Shown: positions 48,414-56,792 of the stretch, one piece after another
How the letters are laid out: each line of letters starts with the position of its first letter
Position numbering within the stretch: position 1 is the first letter of the stretch
NCBI GenBank assembly: GCA_965207165.1
Contig: OZ242265.1
Coordinates: 2,356,001-2,420,000 of the forward strand
From: JAAXHV01 sp965207165
GTDB taxonomy: Bacteria; Pseudomonadota; Gammaproteobacteria; Eutrophobiales; Eutrophobiaceae
DNA: 64,000 bases
Direction: 5' to 3'
Position numbers and translations under genes: made by a program
Notes under the pieces: model-generated
What the model was told of the DNA's origin: nothing
Seen by the model: only the letters and a program-made list of their open reading frames with translations
Database searches by the model: none

Positions 48414-49448
48414 TTACGGTTCCAGCAGGATCTTGCCGATAAACTCGCCGCTCAGCAATTTCTCCTGCGCCTGCGCTCCCTCGGAGAGGGAAAATACGCT
48501 GTCCACTACCGCCCGGAAGTCGCCTGCACAATACTGCTCCCAGGCCGGCCCGAATTCCCCGTAACGATACGGGTCGGACCCCAGGATTTTCAGGCCCATG
48601 CTGTACAGGTAACCGAGGTTCGGGATAGGCGCTGTATTTCCCGAGGTGTTGCCGCAGGTCACCAGCCGCCCGCGCGGTTTGAGCGCCATCAGTGAAGCTT
48701 CCCACAACGCCTCACCCACGTGGTCGAACACCAGGTCGACACCGGCGCCGCCAGTCATGTCCCGGGCCCACGCCGCCACGTCGACCGTGCGGTTATTGCA
48801 GGTATCTTCAGCGCCCAGTTCCATGGCTTTCGCGCATTTTTCCCCGCTGCCGGCAGTTGCCAGCACGGTCGCTCCCGCCTGAACGGCCAATTGAATGGCG
48901 GCAACGGACACGCCGCTGCCGGCAGCATGGACAAGCACCGTCTCCCCGGCCCTGAGTCCGCCTGTATCGAACAGGGCGTGGTGCGCGGTCATCCAGCAGG
49001 TGGGGAAGACGACGGCATGGCGCCAAGGCATGCTGTCGGGAACCGGGTACAGATGGGTCTCCGGCGCCAGGCATTTCTCCGCGTAACCGCCTGCAACGGT
49101 AGCGCCGATGACCCCGAGAAGACCGTACAGGTCGTCCAGGCCCGCCAGCTTCGAGCCTTCGGGTACTTCGGACATGGACGGGTTTACCAGCACCCGGTCG
49201 CCCGGTCTGACGCCGGTCACGTCCGAACCGGTCTCGATCACCGTACCGGCGACGTCCATCCCGGAGATGTGCGGCAGACCGAACCCGGGGATAGTGAACC
49301 AGCCGTTGCGCTGCGCCACGTCAAGGTGGTTTACCGTCGTTGCCGCAACCTTGACCACCGCGTCCCGCGGTCCCGGTTCGGGATCGGCGACATCCCGGTA
49401 GCGGAGCACCTCCGGCCCGCCGTGCTGTTCGTAGATCAATGCTTTCAC
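48414..49448 (-). CDS. MDR-family quinone/enoyl reductase-like oxidoreductase
   Basis: A 344-aa medium-chain dehydrogenase/reductase. The N-terminal GroES-like domain contains HISGMDVAGTVIETG, and the NADPH site HAAGSGVSVAAIQLA is at about residues 174-188. The four structural-zinc cysteines of alcohol dehydrogenases are missing, so it is probably a zinc-less quinone or enoyl reductase. GTG start preceded by GGGAGAGCC. It is coupled to the DUF3604 gene, which starts 2 nt downstream, and is divergent from the UbiD-like gene. Confidence 0.87.
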   Translation of the reverse strand: MKALIYEQHGGPEVLRYRDVADPEPGPRDAVVKVAATTVNHLDVAQRNGWFTIPGFGLPHISGMDVAGTVIETGSDVTGVRPGDRVLVNPSMSEVPEGSKLAGLDDLYGLLGVIGATVAGGYAEKCLAPETHLYPVPDSMPWRHAVVFPTCWMTAHHALFDTGGLRAGETVLVHAAGSGVSVAAIQLAVQAGATVLATAGSGEKCAKAMELGAEDTCNNRTVDVAAWARDMTGGAGVDLVFDHVGEALWEASLMALKPRGRLVTCGNTSGNTAPIPNLGYLYSMGLKILGSDPYRYGEFGPAWEQYCAGDFRAVVDSVFSLSEGAQAQEKLLSGEFIGKILLEP

Positions 49449-49468
49449 CCCGGCTCTCCCGTGATAAT

Positions 49469-49495
49469 CGGGGACAGATTTTGAATCTGTCCCCG
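49469..49495. repeat. Palindromic element, GGGGACAGATTT family, copy 4
   Basis: Imperfect copy with arms CGGGGACAGATT and AATCTGTCCCCG around a 3-base centre. It lies between the divergent MDR and UbiD genes, close to the MDR start. Confidence 0.75.
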
Positions 49496-49596
49496 TTCCT
49501 GCGTGTCAGGTAACAAATAAGTTAGCATGCTGGTATGATAAACGTGTCATAAACAGGGTCAAAACCTTTCTTTCGGATAAAGGGGGGAGAGAAACA

Positions 49597-51222
49597 ATGG
49601 CAACACCCAACCCGGCACTGGTGGTGCCGGATGCAGACGATCTTGATGCAAGCCTGGGCCCTCTCGAGGACGGAGAAGTCAGCCTGCGTTCCTGGCTGCG
49701 CCGGTTACACGAGGCGGATCAACTCAGGCAAATCCGGTGCGAGGTGGATTCCAACCTGGAACTGGGGGCGATTACCCGCATCAACCTGGGCCTGGCTGGG
49801 CCTGCCCTGCTGTTCGGCAACATCAGTGATTACCGCAACACCGTCTCCACCCGTTTTGTGACCTGTGGGATGGGCAACAAACAGCAGCTATGCGCATTGC
49901 TGGACCTGGCGCCGGATACGAGTGACAAAGACATCGTCCGTCACCTCAAAGACACCTATTCCCACCCCGTGGAACCTGTCATTGTCGATCACTCCCCGGT
50001 TAAACAGAACATACTGACCGGCGCTGCCATCGACCTGAACCAGTTCCCCGCGCCCATCTGGCAGGAACTGGACGGCGGGCGCTACCTGAATACCTTTTGC
50101 GGCATCGTAACCAAGGACCGGAATACCGGCAGGGAGAATATCGGCCTGTACCGCGGGCAATTCGTCGACAGGAACCACATTGCCATGGTCATGCTCCCCA
50201 CCCAGGGGGGAGGCGGGCACCTCACCGGTTACCGTCAGAACCGGGAAAAAATGCCCGTAGCCATTGCCTACGGCGCTCACGACGTGGTGCCGTTCTGCGC
50301 CGGCAGTCCGTTCCCGCGCCACGTATGCGAATGGGACATGATGGGCGCCATACTGGGCAAACCCGTCGAACTGGTCAGGTGTGAAACCGTCGACCTGGTC
50401 GCGCCGGCCGGCGCCGAGGTCATTGTAGAGGGTTACCTGGACCCGGATCCCGCTACCTACCGCATGGAAGGCCCGTTCGGCGAGTATCCCGGTTACGCAG
50501 GCGGCACGCCGTCGCCCAAACCGGTACTGGAAGTGACCTGCATTACCCACCGGAATGATCCCATCATGCGCGGCACCCTGGAAGGTTGCCGCCCGGGCTT
50601 CCCGTCCGAGGATTCCATCCTCTGTTCCTACAGTTGGTCGGCAATCTTCTGGAATATGCTGGAAGCGGCCGGGGTCGTGGGCGTCACCGACGTCTGGTGC
50701 CCCCATGTCTCGACCGGCACGCACATCGTGGTACAGATCCGCAAGCAATACCGCGGCCACGCACAACAGGTGGCCATGGCCTTGTGGGGGACCAGCGCGG
50801 CCCAGTGGTTCTTCAAGCACGTACTGGTGGTGGAAGAGGATATCGACATCCGCGACCCCCTGGCGCTGGAGTGGGCCATCGCATTCCGCGTCAACGCCGG
50901 CATGGACCAGGTCATGACATTCGGCCCCACCTTCGGATCCCCGCTGGATCCGTCCACCTCCCATGACGTCCTGGACATGCCGCGCTTCCGCACCGGTAAA
51001 TGGACCCGGGTCCTGGTCGACGCCACCCGCAACTGGGACCTGGCCGAAAACGAGGACTGGGACGGACAGAGTTTCCCGCCGGTGGGCAAGCTGGAACCGG
51101 AACTGGAGCAGAAGATCCGCTCCCGCTGGGAAGAATACGGCATCGGCATCCCCTACCTGGACGAGGACCAGCGGCAACAACTGACCCTGTCAAACCTGCG
51201 CGACGTGCTGCCGTTTATCTGA
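49597..51222 (+). CDS. UbiD-family prenylated-FMN decarboxylase
   Basis: A 541-aa member of the UbiD superfamily of (de)carboxylases that use prenylated FMN. Catalytic residues by alignment in mind are R186 (NIGLYRGQ), E291 and E296 (in MEGPFGEYPGY), matching Arg-Glu-Glu of Fdc1. The family acts on aromatic acids and unsaturated acids. A strong GGGGGGAGAG precedes the ATG. No UbiX-type partner is visible in the window, so the cofactor must come from elsewhere. The substrate is unknown, but the neighbouring Rieske and MDR genes suggest aromatic catabolism. Confidence 0.9.
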   Translation: MATPNPALVVPDADDLDASLGPLEDGEVSLRSWLRRLHEADQLRQIRCEVDSNLELGAITRINLGLAGPALLFGNISDYRNTVSTRFVTCGMGNKQQLCALLDLAPDTSDKDIVRHLKDTYSHPVEPVIVDHSPVKQNILTGAAIDLNQFPAPIWQELDGGRYLNTFCGIVTKDRNTGRENIGLYRGQFVDRNHIAMVMLPTQGGGGHLTGYRQNREKMPVAIAYGAHDVVPFCAGSPFPRHVCEWDMMGAILGKPVELVRCETVDLVAPAGAEVIVEGYLDPDPATYRMEGPFGEYPGYAGGTPSPKPVLEVTCITHRNDPIMRGTLEGCRPGFPSEDSILCSYSWSAIFWNMLEAAGVVGVTDVWCPHVSTGTHIVVQIRKQYRGHAQQVAMALWGTSAAQWFFKHVLVVEEDIDIRDPLALEWAIAFRVNAGMDQVMTFGPTFGSPLDPSTSHDVLDMPRFRTGKWTRVLVDATRNWDLAENEDWDGQSFPPVGKLEPELEQKIRSRWEEYGIGIPYLDEDQRQQLTLSNLRDVLPFI

Positions 51223-51251
51223 CCTGGCAGTGTAACGCAGGGGCGGCGGCT

Positions 51252-51500
51252 TCAGGCCGGATGCGGCCGGGATTGTTCATTATTCGAGATGAGATGTTCG
51301 GCGAATGCTGTCCGGGCAGCGTCAACTTCCGCTGACTGGGCGTCAAATATGGTATTCGTTTCGATAAGCTGGCCGGCAATTTCCAGTGCGGCTTTTGCCT
51401 CGGCGATGCGGACGCCATGAAATGCGTCCAGGAGAGACAGGGCCAGACTGATCACCTCGTCCGAGCTCAGGATGCAGTGTTCAAAGTCAGGATTTGTCAT
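51252..51500 (-). CDS. Unknown 82-aa protein
   Basis: A small, acidic, helical protein starting MTNPDFEHCILSSDEVIS, with a heptad-like helix (ALSLLDAFHGVRIAEAKAALEIAGQ split over residues 17-41). A clear GGAGG 8 nt before ATG 51500 supports it. It lies near a CI/Cro-like repressor pair on the minus strand and might belong to the same small element. No function can be given. Confidence 0.55.
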   Translation of the reverse strand: MTNPDFEHCILSSDEVISLALSLLDAFHGVRIAEAKAALEIAGQLIETNTIFDAQSAEVDAARTAFAEHLISNNEQSRPHPA

Positions 51501-51626
51501 GGATATTATCCTCCGGGTTAACCTGTTGCGGGTTGAGATAGTGTTCTCTACATTCTTGATATCTCTGACCAGATAGCCGGCGGGTCGCAATAGAAGACGG
51601 GCCGGTGGCCGGCACTCTGGTTTGTG

Positions 51627-51908
51627 TCACGAAGATGCTGCTGCAGCGGCCTGTCCGGCAGGGGAGTCCGGGGATGGCGCAGGCCGGGGAATGTCATCCG
51701 GCCAGGGAAGGTTGTGCGGCCAATTGTTACTGAACCATTGCGTAATCCGCAAATATACGCGTCGTGACAGGGAACCATGGCATTTAAGCCGTTTCACAAG
51801 CCTGGAATCGCCACAGCACAGGCGCCCTACGGTAGTAATCTGTCTTCCAGTTGTATCTGCATACAGCTTGGACAGTATAACGACATTGTCCTCTCTTGCG
51901 GAATACAT
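51627..51908 (-). CDS. Small Cro-like unknown protein divergent from repressor
   Basis: A 93-aa protein. The N-terminal part (VILSKLYADTTGRQITTVGRL, split as residues 10-20 and 21-30) could form a helix-turn-helix-like fold, then LKCHGSLSRRVYLRITQWFSNNWP and a Pro/Ala-rich tail. I recall similar short proteins beside S24-type repressors, with a WFSxNWP-like segment, but none is characterised. The ATG at 51908 lacks a strong ribosome-binding site. It is divergent from the S24 repressor gene 97 nt away. Confidence 0.5.
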   Translation of the reverse strand: MYSAREDNVVILSKLYADTTGRQITTVGRLCCGDSRLVKRLKCHGSLSRRVYLRITQWFSNNWPHNLPWPDDIPRPAPSPDSPAGQAAAAASS

Positions 51909-52005
51909 ACCACCAATATAATGGCACGTATTCCACTAGTCAACTTTTTTTGGAATATATACCTCTGCTTGCGTTATTCCGTTAAATCGTGGTAAATTTT
52001 CCACC
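51909..52005. promoter_or_regulatory. Divergent promoter/operator region
   Basis: The 97-nt gap between the Cro-like and S24 repressor genes contains an inverted repeat TATTCCA (51929-51935) and TGGAATA (51951-51957) 15 nt apart, a plausible repressor site. A TATATT box on the minus strand lies close to the 51908 start. These are by-eye candidates only. Confidence 0.4.
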
Positions 52006-52785
52006 ATGTATCATTTCCATTTTCATGGCATCGTTGATGAACGGTTGCGGGAGCTGGGCAAGTCCCCGATAAAATTAGCCCTGGAAAATGGACTGCCCAG
52101 AGACGCAATTCGCAGCGTATTACGCGGGCACCCACCCTCGGTTGAGAGAGCAAAACAAATCGCTGAAGCTCTCGGCCTCGAATTCTACATAGGTCCGCCA
52201 CGCCGGCTTGACGGCAACAAGGGATATGGGGTTGCTGACGACAAGGAACCCCCTTTGCAGGTAGATGAGGAACGCTCAGACTACGCAACGTACCGGGTCA
52301 CGGATGAATTACGGAGTGCGGCGGAAGTGCTCAGTAAAGCCGCCGAGACTATCGAACATTCCGTGACCCGGCCGGAAAGCATGACCCGCCAGGTCGAGGT
52401 GGTAGAACTGGCCGCCGCTGCCGGCTGCAGCACAACCGACCTGGATGAAACCGTCACAGGCCATGTAGCGTTCAGCCGTAACTGGCTGGATCGCCGCGGG
52501 CTCGATCCGGCGCGATGTATTGTCATAAACGTGCGGGGTAAATCGATGGAACCGACACTCCCGGACGGTTGCTCCATCCTCGTAAACCGTGCCCACCACC
52601 AACGCCGGACCGGGCACATCTATGTACTGCGCACGGACGATGGGGTAGTAGTCAAGCGGCTGACTAAAGGCGAAGACGGCGCTTGGCGCCTCCACAGCGA
52701 CCATCCGTCCTGGTCACCGGTGCCCTGGACGGAAGCCTGTGAAACAATCGGGGAAGTGCGCTGGATGGCAAGAAATCTGGGTTAA
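52006..52785 (+). CDS. S24-family (CI/LexA-like) repressor
   Basis: A 259-aa protein with an N-terminal helix-turn-helix (about residues 20-60, IKLALENGLPRDAIRSVLRG) and a C-terminal S24 peptidase domain. The catalytic Ser-Lys pair is S180 (VRGKSMEPTLPDG) and K218 (GVVVKRLT). An Ala-Gly bond at A139-G140 (AAAAGCST) is a possible self-cleavage site, as in LexA and lambda CI. It is divergent from a small Cro-like gene and thus looks like a lysogeny-type switch, though no other phage genes lie nearby. Its stop abuts the convergent ribokinase gene. Confidence 0.85.
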   Translation: MYHFHFHGIVDERLRELGKSPIKLALENGLPRDAIRSVLRGHPPSVERAKQIAEALGLEFYIGPPRRLDGNKGYGVADDKEPPLQVDEERSDYATYRVTDELRSAAEVLSKAAETIEHSVTRPESMTRQVEVVELAAAAGCSTTDLDETVTGHVAFSRNWLDRRGLDPARCIVINVRGKSMEPTLPDGCSILVNRAHHQRRTGHIYVLRTDDGVVVKRLTKGEDGAWRLHSDHPSWSPVPWTEACETIGEVRWMARNLG

Positions 52786-53697
52786 TCAAGTGCGCAGGTT
52801 CAGCAGGTTTTCAATTTCAGCCTTGTAGGGAATAGAGGGTATAGCCCCGCTCTTTTGTACGGACAATGCGGCCGCGGCCATGCCGAATTCCGCCGCTTCA
52901 CGCAATCCCGCGCCCTCTGCCAGCGCGACCGCCAGGGCGCCGTTGAATACATCTCCGGCAGCGGTAGTGTCGACCGCATCCACCCGAAAGGCCTGCAGCC
53001 TGAGTGTTGCGCCTGGTGTAACAATCAAAACACCCTCTTTACCCAGGGTAACCAGGACTGCTTCAGGCCCTTGATCCAGGATGGACTGCGCGGCTGTTTC
53101 AAGATCATTTTCAGCGCCGGGAGTTGTGCCGGTAACCTGGGACAACTCTATCCTGTTCGGAGTAAGTATGGTGATATTGCTCAACAAGGCGCGGCTTAAT
53201 TCCTGGGCCGGGGCCGGGTTCAATATGACCCTGTCATGGCAGCGCGCGGCAGCCTCGACGGTTGCCGGGGGGATTTCCATCTGCAACAACAGGATATCTG
53301 CAGATTTTATGGCGCCTGCATGGGTTGCCACTATATCCGGTGTAAGCCGGGCATTGGCGCCGTCGGCGACACCGATACAATTCTCTCCCTTTTCGTCAAC
53401 AAAAATCATGGCGCTGCCGGTCTCCGCACCTTCAACAGCCGTCAGGCCGGACAGGTCCAGGCTATTGTCGGACAGTTCCTTGCGCACCTCGGTGGCAATC
53501 GCGTCTTCCCCCACACAGGAAAGAAAGAAAACGTCTCCCCCGGCACGCGCCGCGGCAATTGCCTGGTTCGCGCCTTTTCCACCCAGGCAGAAATAACAGG
53601 CGCCGCCCAGCACGGTTTCCCCCGCAGCCGGTAACGACGGCAGGCGCATGGACATGTCCCAGTTGGTGCTTCCCACCACAGCGACTTTTGCGTTCAT
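52786..53697 (-). CDS. rbsK: Ribokinase-like PfkB-family sugar kinase
   Basis: A 303-aa PfkB-family kinase. The N-terminal signature LGGKGANQAIAAARAG is at about residues 38-53, and the C-terminal active site reads DTTAAGDVFNG with the catalytic base D249. The similarity to ribokinase (GGKGANQ, D-T-x-x-A-G-D) is strong, so it probably phosphorylates ribose or a related pentose or nucleoside. It follows the aminotransferase gene on the same strand across a 55-nt hairpin element, and its stop touches that of the S24 repressor. Confidence 0.85.
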   Translation of the reverse strand: MNAKVAVVGSTNWDMSMRLPSLPAAGETVLGGACYFCLGGKGANQAIAAARAGGDVFFLSCVGEDAIATEVRKELSDNSLDLSGLTAVEGAETGSAMIFVDEKGENCIGVADGANARLTPDIVATHAGAIKSADILLLQMEIPPATVEAAARCHDRVILNPAPAQELSRALLSNITILTPNRIELSQVTGTTPGAENDLETAAQSILDQGPEAVLVTLGKEGVLIVTPGATLRLQAFRVDAVDTTAAGDVFNGALAVALAEGAGLREAAEFGMAAAALSVQKSGAIPSIPYKAEIENLLNLRT

Positions 53698-53710
53698 AGC
53701 GTTAATAGTA

Positions 53711-53765
53711 AATTTGGGACACCCATAAATTTATAAAAATTATTAATTTATGGGTGTCCCAAATT
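53711..53765. repeat. 55-nt hairpin element, GGGACACCCAT family, copy 2
   Basis: Arms of 21-23 nt starting AATTTGGGACACCCATAAAT, with the same outer flanks (AGTA on the left, AGGTTT on the right) as the copy at 43502. It lies between the aminotransferase stop and the ribokinase start on the minus strand. Confidence 0.88.
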
Positions 53766-53777
53766 AGGTTTATCGGG

Positions 53778-54956
53778 TCAGGCCCGATTGTTTTTTACAA
53801 AGTAGTTTTCCAGCCTGTCCATCGCTTCTTCGATGCGTTCGATGGGTTCGGCGCCGAAGCAGATACGCAGGTGCCCTTCTCCGTTTTCACCATAAAACGT
53901 GCCGGCCTCCACGACCACGTGTGCCTGTTCGAGGAGTTCATCGGCGATCTGCTGTGACGGCAATCCGGTGGCGGAGACATCGGGGAAAGCATAGATGGTG
54001 CCTTCAGGGGCGTTGCAGCTTACCCCGGGCATGGCGTTCATTCTCCTGACGACGAGATCGCCGCGGCGCTTGTCTTCATTCACCATCTCGCGCACGCAAT
54101 TCTGTGAACCCTTGATGGCAGCGTATCCCCCTTCCTGGATAAATGTATTGAGATGGGCGATATCGTTCATGGTGATTTTCAGGATGGCAGGCATGAATTT
54201 CTTGTCCGCCGCGATATACCCCATGCGCCACCCGTCCATGGCATAGGCCTTGGTAAAGGCAAACATGGTGAAGGTACGCTCCTTCATGCCGGGCAGGGAA
54301 GCGATACTGATGTGCATGCTGCCGTCGTAGGTGATCTGTTCGTACACCTCGTCCGCCATGACCAGCAGGTCATGCTTTATGGCAACGTTCGCCAGGGCTT
54401 CGAGTTCCCTGTACGTGAACACCCTCCCGGTGGGATTGGCCGGATTGACCAGGGCTATCATCCTGGTGTTGGGCGTGATCGCCCTTTCTATAGCCTGCGC
54501 ATCGATGCTGAAGTTGGTTGCCTTGTCGAGCGGTACGGGCACTACCTTGCCGCCCGGCAGTTCGATCTTGTTTACGTGTTGCGGATAATAGGGATCCAGC
54601 ACGATAACTTCATCCCCGGCGTCAATCGCCGCCATGCAGATAGCGTATGCCGCATGGGTCAGTCCGCTGCAGACCAGGATCTCATCGGCATCGACAGGAA
54701 TGTGGTTTCGCTCCGCCACCTTCTCTGCCAGGGCCTCCCGGAACTTCTGCACCCCGCGAAAGTCGCTGTAATGGACCTCGCCATCATCCAGGGCCTGCTT
54801 GGCGGCTTCCTTGATGTGGGCCGGCGTATCGAAACTGGGCATGCCGACTTCGAGGTGGATGACGTCTATACCCTGCTCCATCATCGGTATCGCCTTTTCG
54901 TACATGCCGAAGGATTTGGTCGAGGATTCAGTGATTCGTTTTGCCGGCCATTTCAT
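53778..54956 (-). CDS. PLP-dependent aminotransferase, class I/II
   Basis: A 392-aa fold-type I enzyme. The PLP lysine is K236 (FAFTKAYAMDGWRMGY); other markers are NPANPTG (residues 171-177) and ADEVYEQ with D202 and Y205. It resembles aspartate/aromatic or alanine-type aminotransferases of proteobacteria. It lies 21 nt after hyuB on the same strand, with GGAGC before its ATG, so it may process the amino acid released by the hydantoinase/oxoprolinase pair. Confidence 0.9.
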   Translation of the reverse strand: MKWPAKRITESSTKSFGMYEKAIPMMEQGIDVIHLEVGMPSFDTPAHIKEAAKQALDDGEVHYSDFRGVQKFREALAEKVAERNHIPVDADEILVCSGLTHAAYAICMAAIDAGDEVIVLDPYYPQHVNKIELPGGKVVPVPLDKATNFSIDAQAIERAITPNTRMIALVNPANPTGRVFTYRELEALANVAIKHDLLVMADEVYEQITYDGSMHISIASLPGMKERTFTMFAFTKAYAMDGWRMGYIAADKKFMPAILKITMNDIAHLNTFIQEGGYAAIKGSQNCVREMVNEDKRRGDLVVRRMNAMPGVSCNAPEGTIYAFPDVSATGLPSQQIADELLEQAHVVVEAGTFYGENGEGHLRICFGAEPIERIEEAMDRLENYFVKNNRA

Positions 54957-54977
54957 AAAGATTTGCTCCAGGTCATT

Positions 54978-56744
54978 TCAAATTCCGCTGCGGGCGTCGC
55001 GCAGTTGCGCGGTTTCATCCTGCGCAATACTGTAGCCCAGGGCGGTGCCGTCGTGATGTATGGCTACCGCGTATTCCTGCCGGGCCGTGGCGACGGAAAC
55101 CAGGCCGTTGCGTACGTCGCGCAGCACGGCCTCAGGGCTGCGCTGCCGGGGGTTGCCGAAACCGCCGCCGCCACTGGAGATGATGGTCATGGTGTCTCCC
55201 TGCCTCAGGGTATACATGCTGTTGCCGTCTATCTCCTCCCGGCTGCCGTCCGCGTGGTCCAGCGTCATCCGGTGCGGCACCGCGCCCTGCCCGTCATGGA
55301 TACCCAGCGGGGCGGTAAAATCACGGGCGCCGCTGCCGAAATTGGCGCAGGCGATATTGTCTCCCTCAACGGCGAAGGTGTAGCGCACCCCGAAACCCCC
55401 GCGCCAGCGGCCGGCGCCGGCGCTGTCTGGTTCGATCTCATATTCGATTAACTTGTAGGGCGTCACCAGTTCATGCAGTTCCGGATCCGGCGCGCGCAGG
55501 CCGCCCAGGGTCACGGGCGTACCTACGTGGTCCCAGCCGTCGTAACCGTTTACCGCGCCGCCGCCGCCCTTGCTCATGAAGTGGATATCCGCAAAGAAAC
55601 GGCCGTTACCGGGGTGAATTCCCATGGTGGCCGGCGCACACCAGCGGCCCCATAGCGCCGGGACCTGGTCCGGTATGACCTGTGCCAGGGCCAGCCAGGT
55701 CGCCTCGATCATCGCCTCGCCTACGCACAGGGTACAGCATGAAGTAGGCGCCGGCTCCGTTGCGTTGACGACCGTCCCCGGCGGGGCGACGACGTGCAGG
55801 GGCCGTACCGCGCCGTCGTTGAAGTCGATATCGTTGCTGATGGCGCCGGTGGCGAACAGGGCCAGGTGGCTCATGGCATTGGTATTCGGCAGGGTGCTGT
55901 TGATGTAGCCGACAGACTGCGGGTCGCTGCCGGTGTAATCAAAGGTTACGTTGTCACCCCTGACCTGCAGGCTGAGGCGCACGACCGGGCTCTTGTCGAA
56001 CTCTATACCGTCGTGGTCGATGGCGCGCTCCGCTTGATATTCGCCATCCGGGATTGCGGAGATATCGGCCCGTACCCGGCGCTCCGTAGCGTCCAGTATT
56101 TCCGCGGTGGCGGAGGACAAGGTTTCCGCACCGTACTGGTCAAGCAATGCCGCCAGCCTCCTCTCCCCCAGGTTGACCGCACCGATCTGGCACTGTATGT
56201 CCCCCTCCACCAGTTCCCGCGCGCGCACGTTGAGCAGGATGAAATCCAGTACGTCCTCCCGCAGCACGCCTTTATCGGCAAGACGCAGGCAGGGTATGCG
56301 CAAGGCATCCTCCCAGGCGTCCCGGGCCCGGGGGTTGTAGCCGACCACGCCGCCGCCGCCCATGTCGGCATGGTGGCCCTTGGACAGCAGCCAGTAACGC
56401 AACTGCCCGTCGCTGAATACCGGCTTCATTACGTTCAGGTCGGGCGGGTGGTTGTTGCCGCGATAGGGGTCGTTCAGCACGAACAGGTCGCCTTCGTGGA
56501 TATCGCCGGCAAAACGTTCTGCAATCGCCCTGGCGGTAAACGGGGTGGAAGCGGCAATGTCGGGGATATAAATGGTCTGCGCCACCAGTTCCGTGTTGTT
56601 GTCGAAAATCGCGGTAGTGAAGTCACGCGCCTCCGAAAAAATCGGCGAGCGGGACGTGCGCAGCATGGTCTCGCCCATTTCCTTGCAGATGGATGAAAGC
56701 CGTGCGCTGATGATGGCGACGTCGACAGGATCAATCTTGCTCAT
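54978..56744 (-). CDS. hyuB: Hydantoinase/oxoprolinase subunit B-like protein
   Basis: A 588-aa member of the HyuB/oxoprolinase family. Signatures are VVNATEPAPTSCCTLCVGEAM split over about residues 333-353, GKGGGGAVNGYDGWDH in the middle and SSGGGGFGNPRQRSPE near the C-terminus. With HyuA it forms an ATP-dependent ring-opening hydrolase for N-methylhydantoin, 5-oxoproline, or a carboxylase of the acetone type. It starts 48 nt after hyuA on the same strand. Start ATG 56744 has only a weak ribosome-binding site. Confidence 0.9.
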   Translation of the reverse strand: MSKIDPVDVAIISARLSSICKEMGETMLRTSRSPIFSEARDFTTAIFDNNTELVAQTIYIPDIAASTPFTARAIAERFAGDIHEGDLFVLNDPYRGNNHPPDLNVMKPVFSDGQLRYWLLSKGHHADMGGGGVVGYNPRARDAWEDALRIPCLRLADKGVLREDVLDFILLNVRARELVEGDIQCQIGAVNLGERRLAALLDQYGAETLSSATAEILDATERRVRADISAIPDGEYQAERAIDHDGIEFDKSPVVRLSLQVRGDNVTFDYTGSDPQSVGYINSTLPNTNAMSHLALFATGAISNDIDFNDGAVRPLHVVAPPGTVVNATEPAPTSCCTLCVGEAMIEATWLALAQVIPDQVPALWGRWCAPATMGIHPGNGRFFADIHFMSKGGGGAVNGYDGWDHVGTPVTLGGLRAPDPELHELVTPYKLIEYEIEPDSAGAGRWRGGFGVRYTFAVEGDNIACANFGSGARDFTAPLGIHDGQGAVPHRMTLDHADGSREEIDGNSMYTLRQGDTMTIISSGGGGFGNPRQRSPEAVLRDVRNGLVSVATARQEYAVAIHHDGTALGYSIAQDETAQLRDARSGI

Positions 56745-56754
56745 GATTCAATTA

Positions 56755-56774
56755 TATCCGCAGATGACGCAGAT
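56755..56774. repeat. CCGCAGATGACGCAGAT repeat, copy 2
   Basis: Identical over 20 nt to 42077-42096. It fills the gap between hyuA and hyuB and is followed by a GCGCAGATAAAT...ATTTATCTCTGC inverted stretch that runs to the hyuA stop. Confidence 0.6.
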
Positions 56775-56792
56775 TAGCGCAGATAAATGGAT

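Noticed and set aside
48412..48705. N-terminal extension of the DUF3604 gene up to 48705
   Set aside because: The extension lies inside the MDR gene and destroys the signal peptide seen from ATG 48411.
54153..55451. 432-codon plus-strand frame across the aminotransferase-hyuB junction
   Set aside because: It spans two real genes antisense and has no motif of its own.
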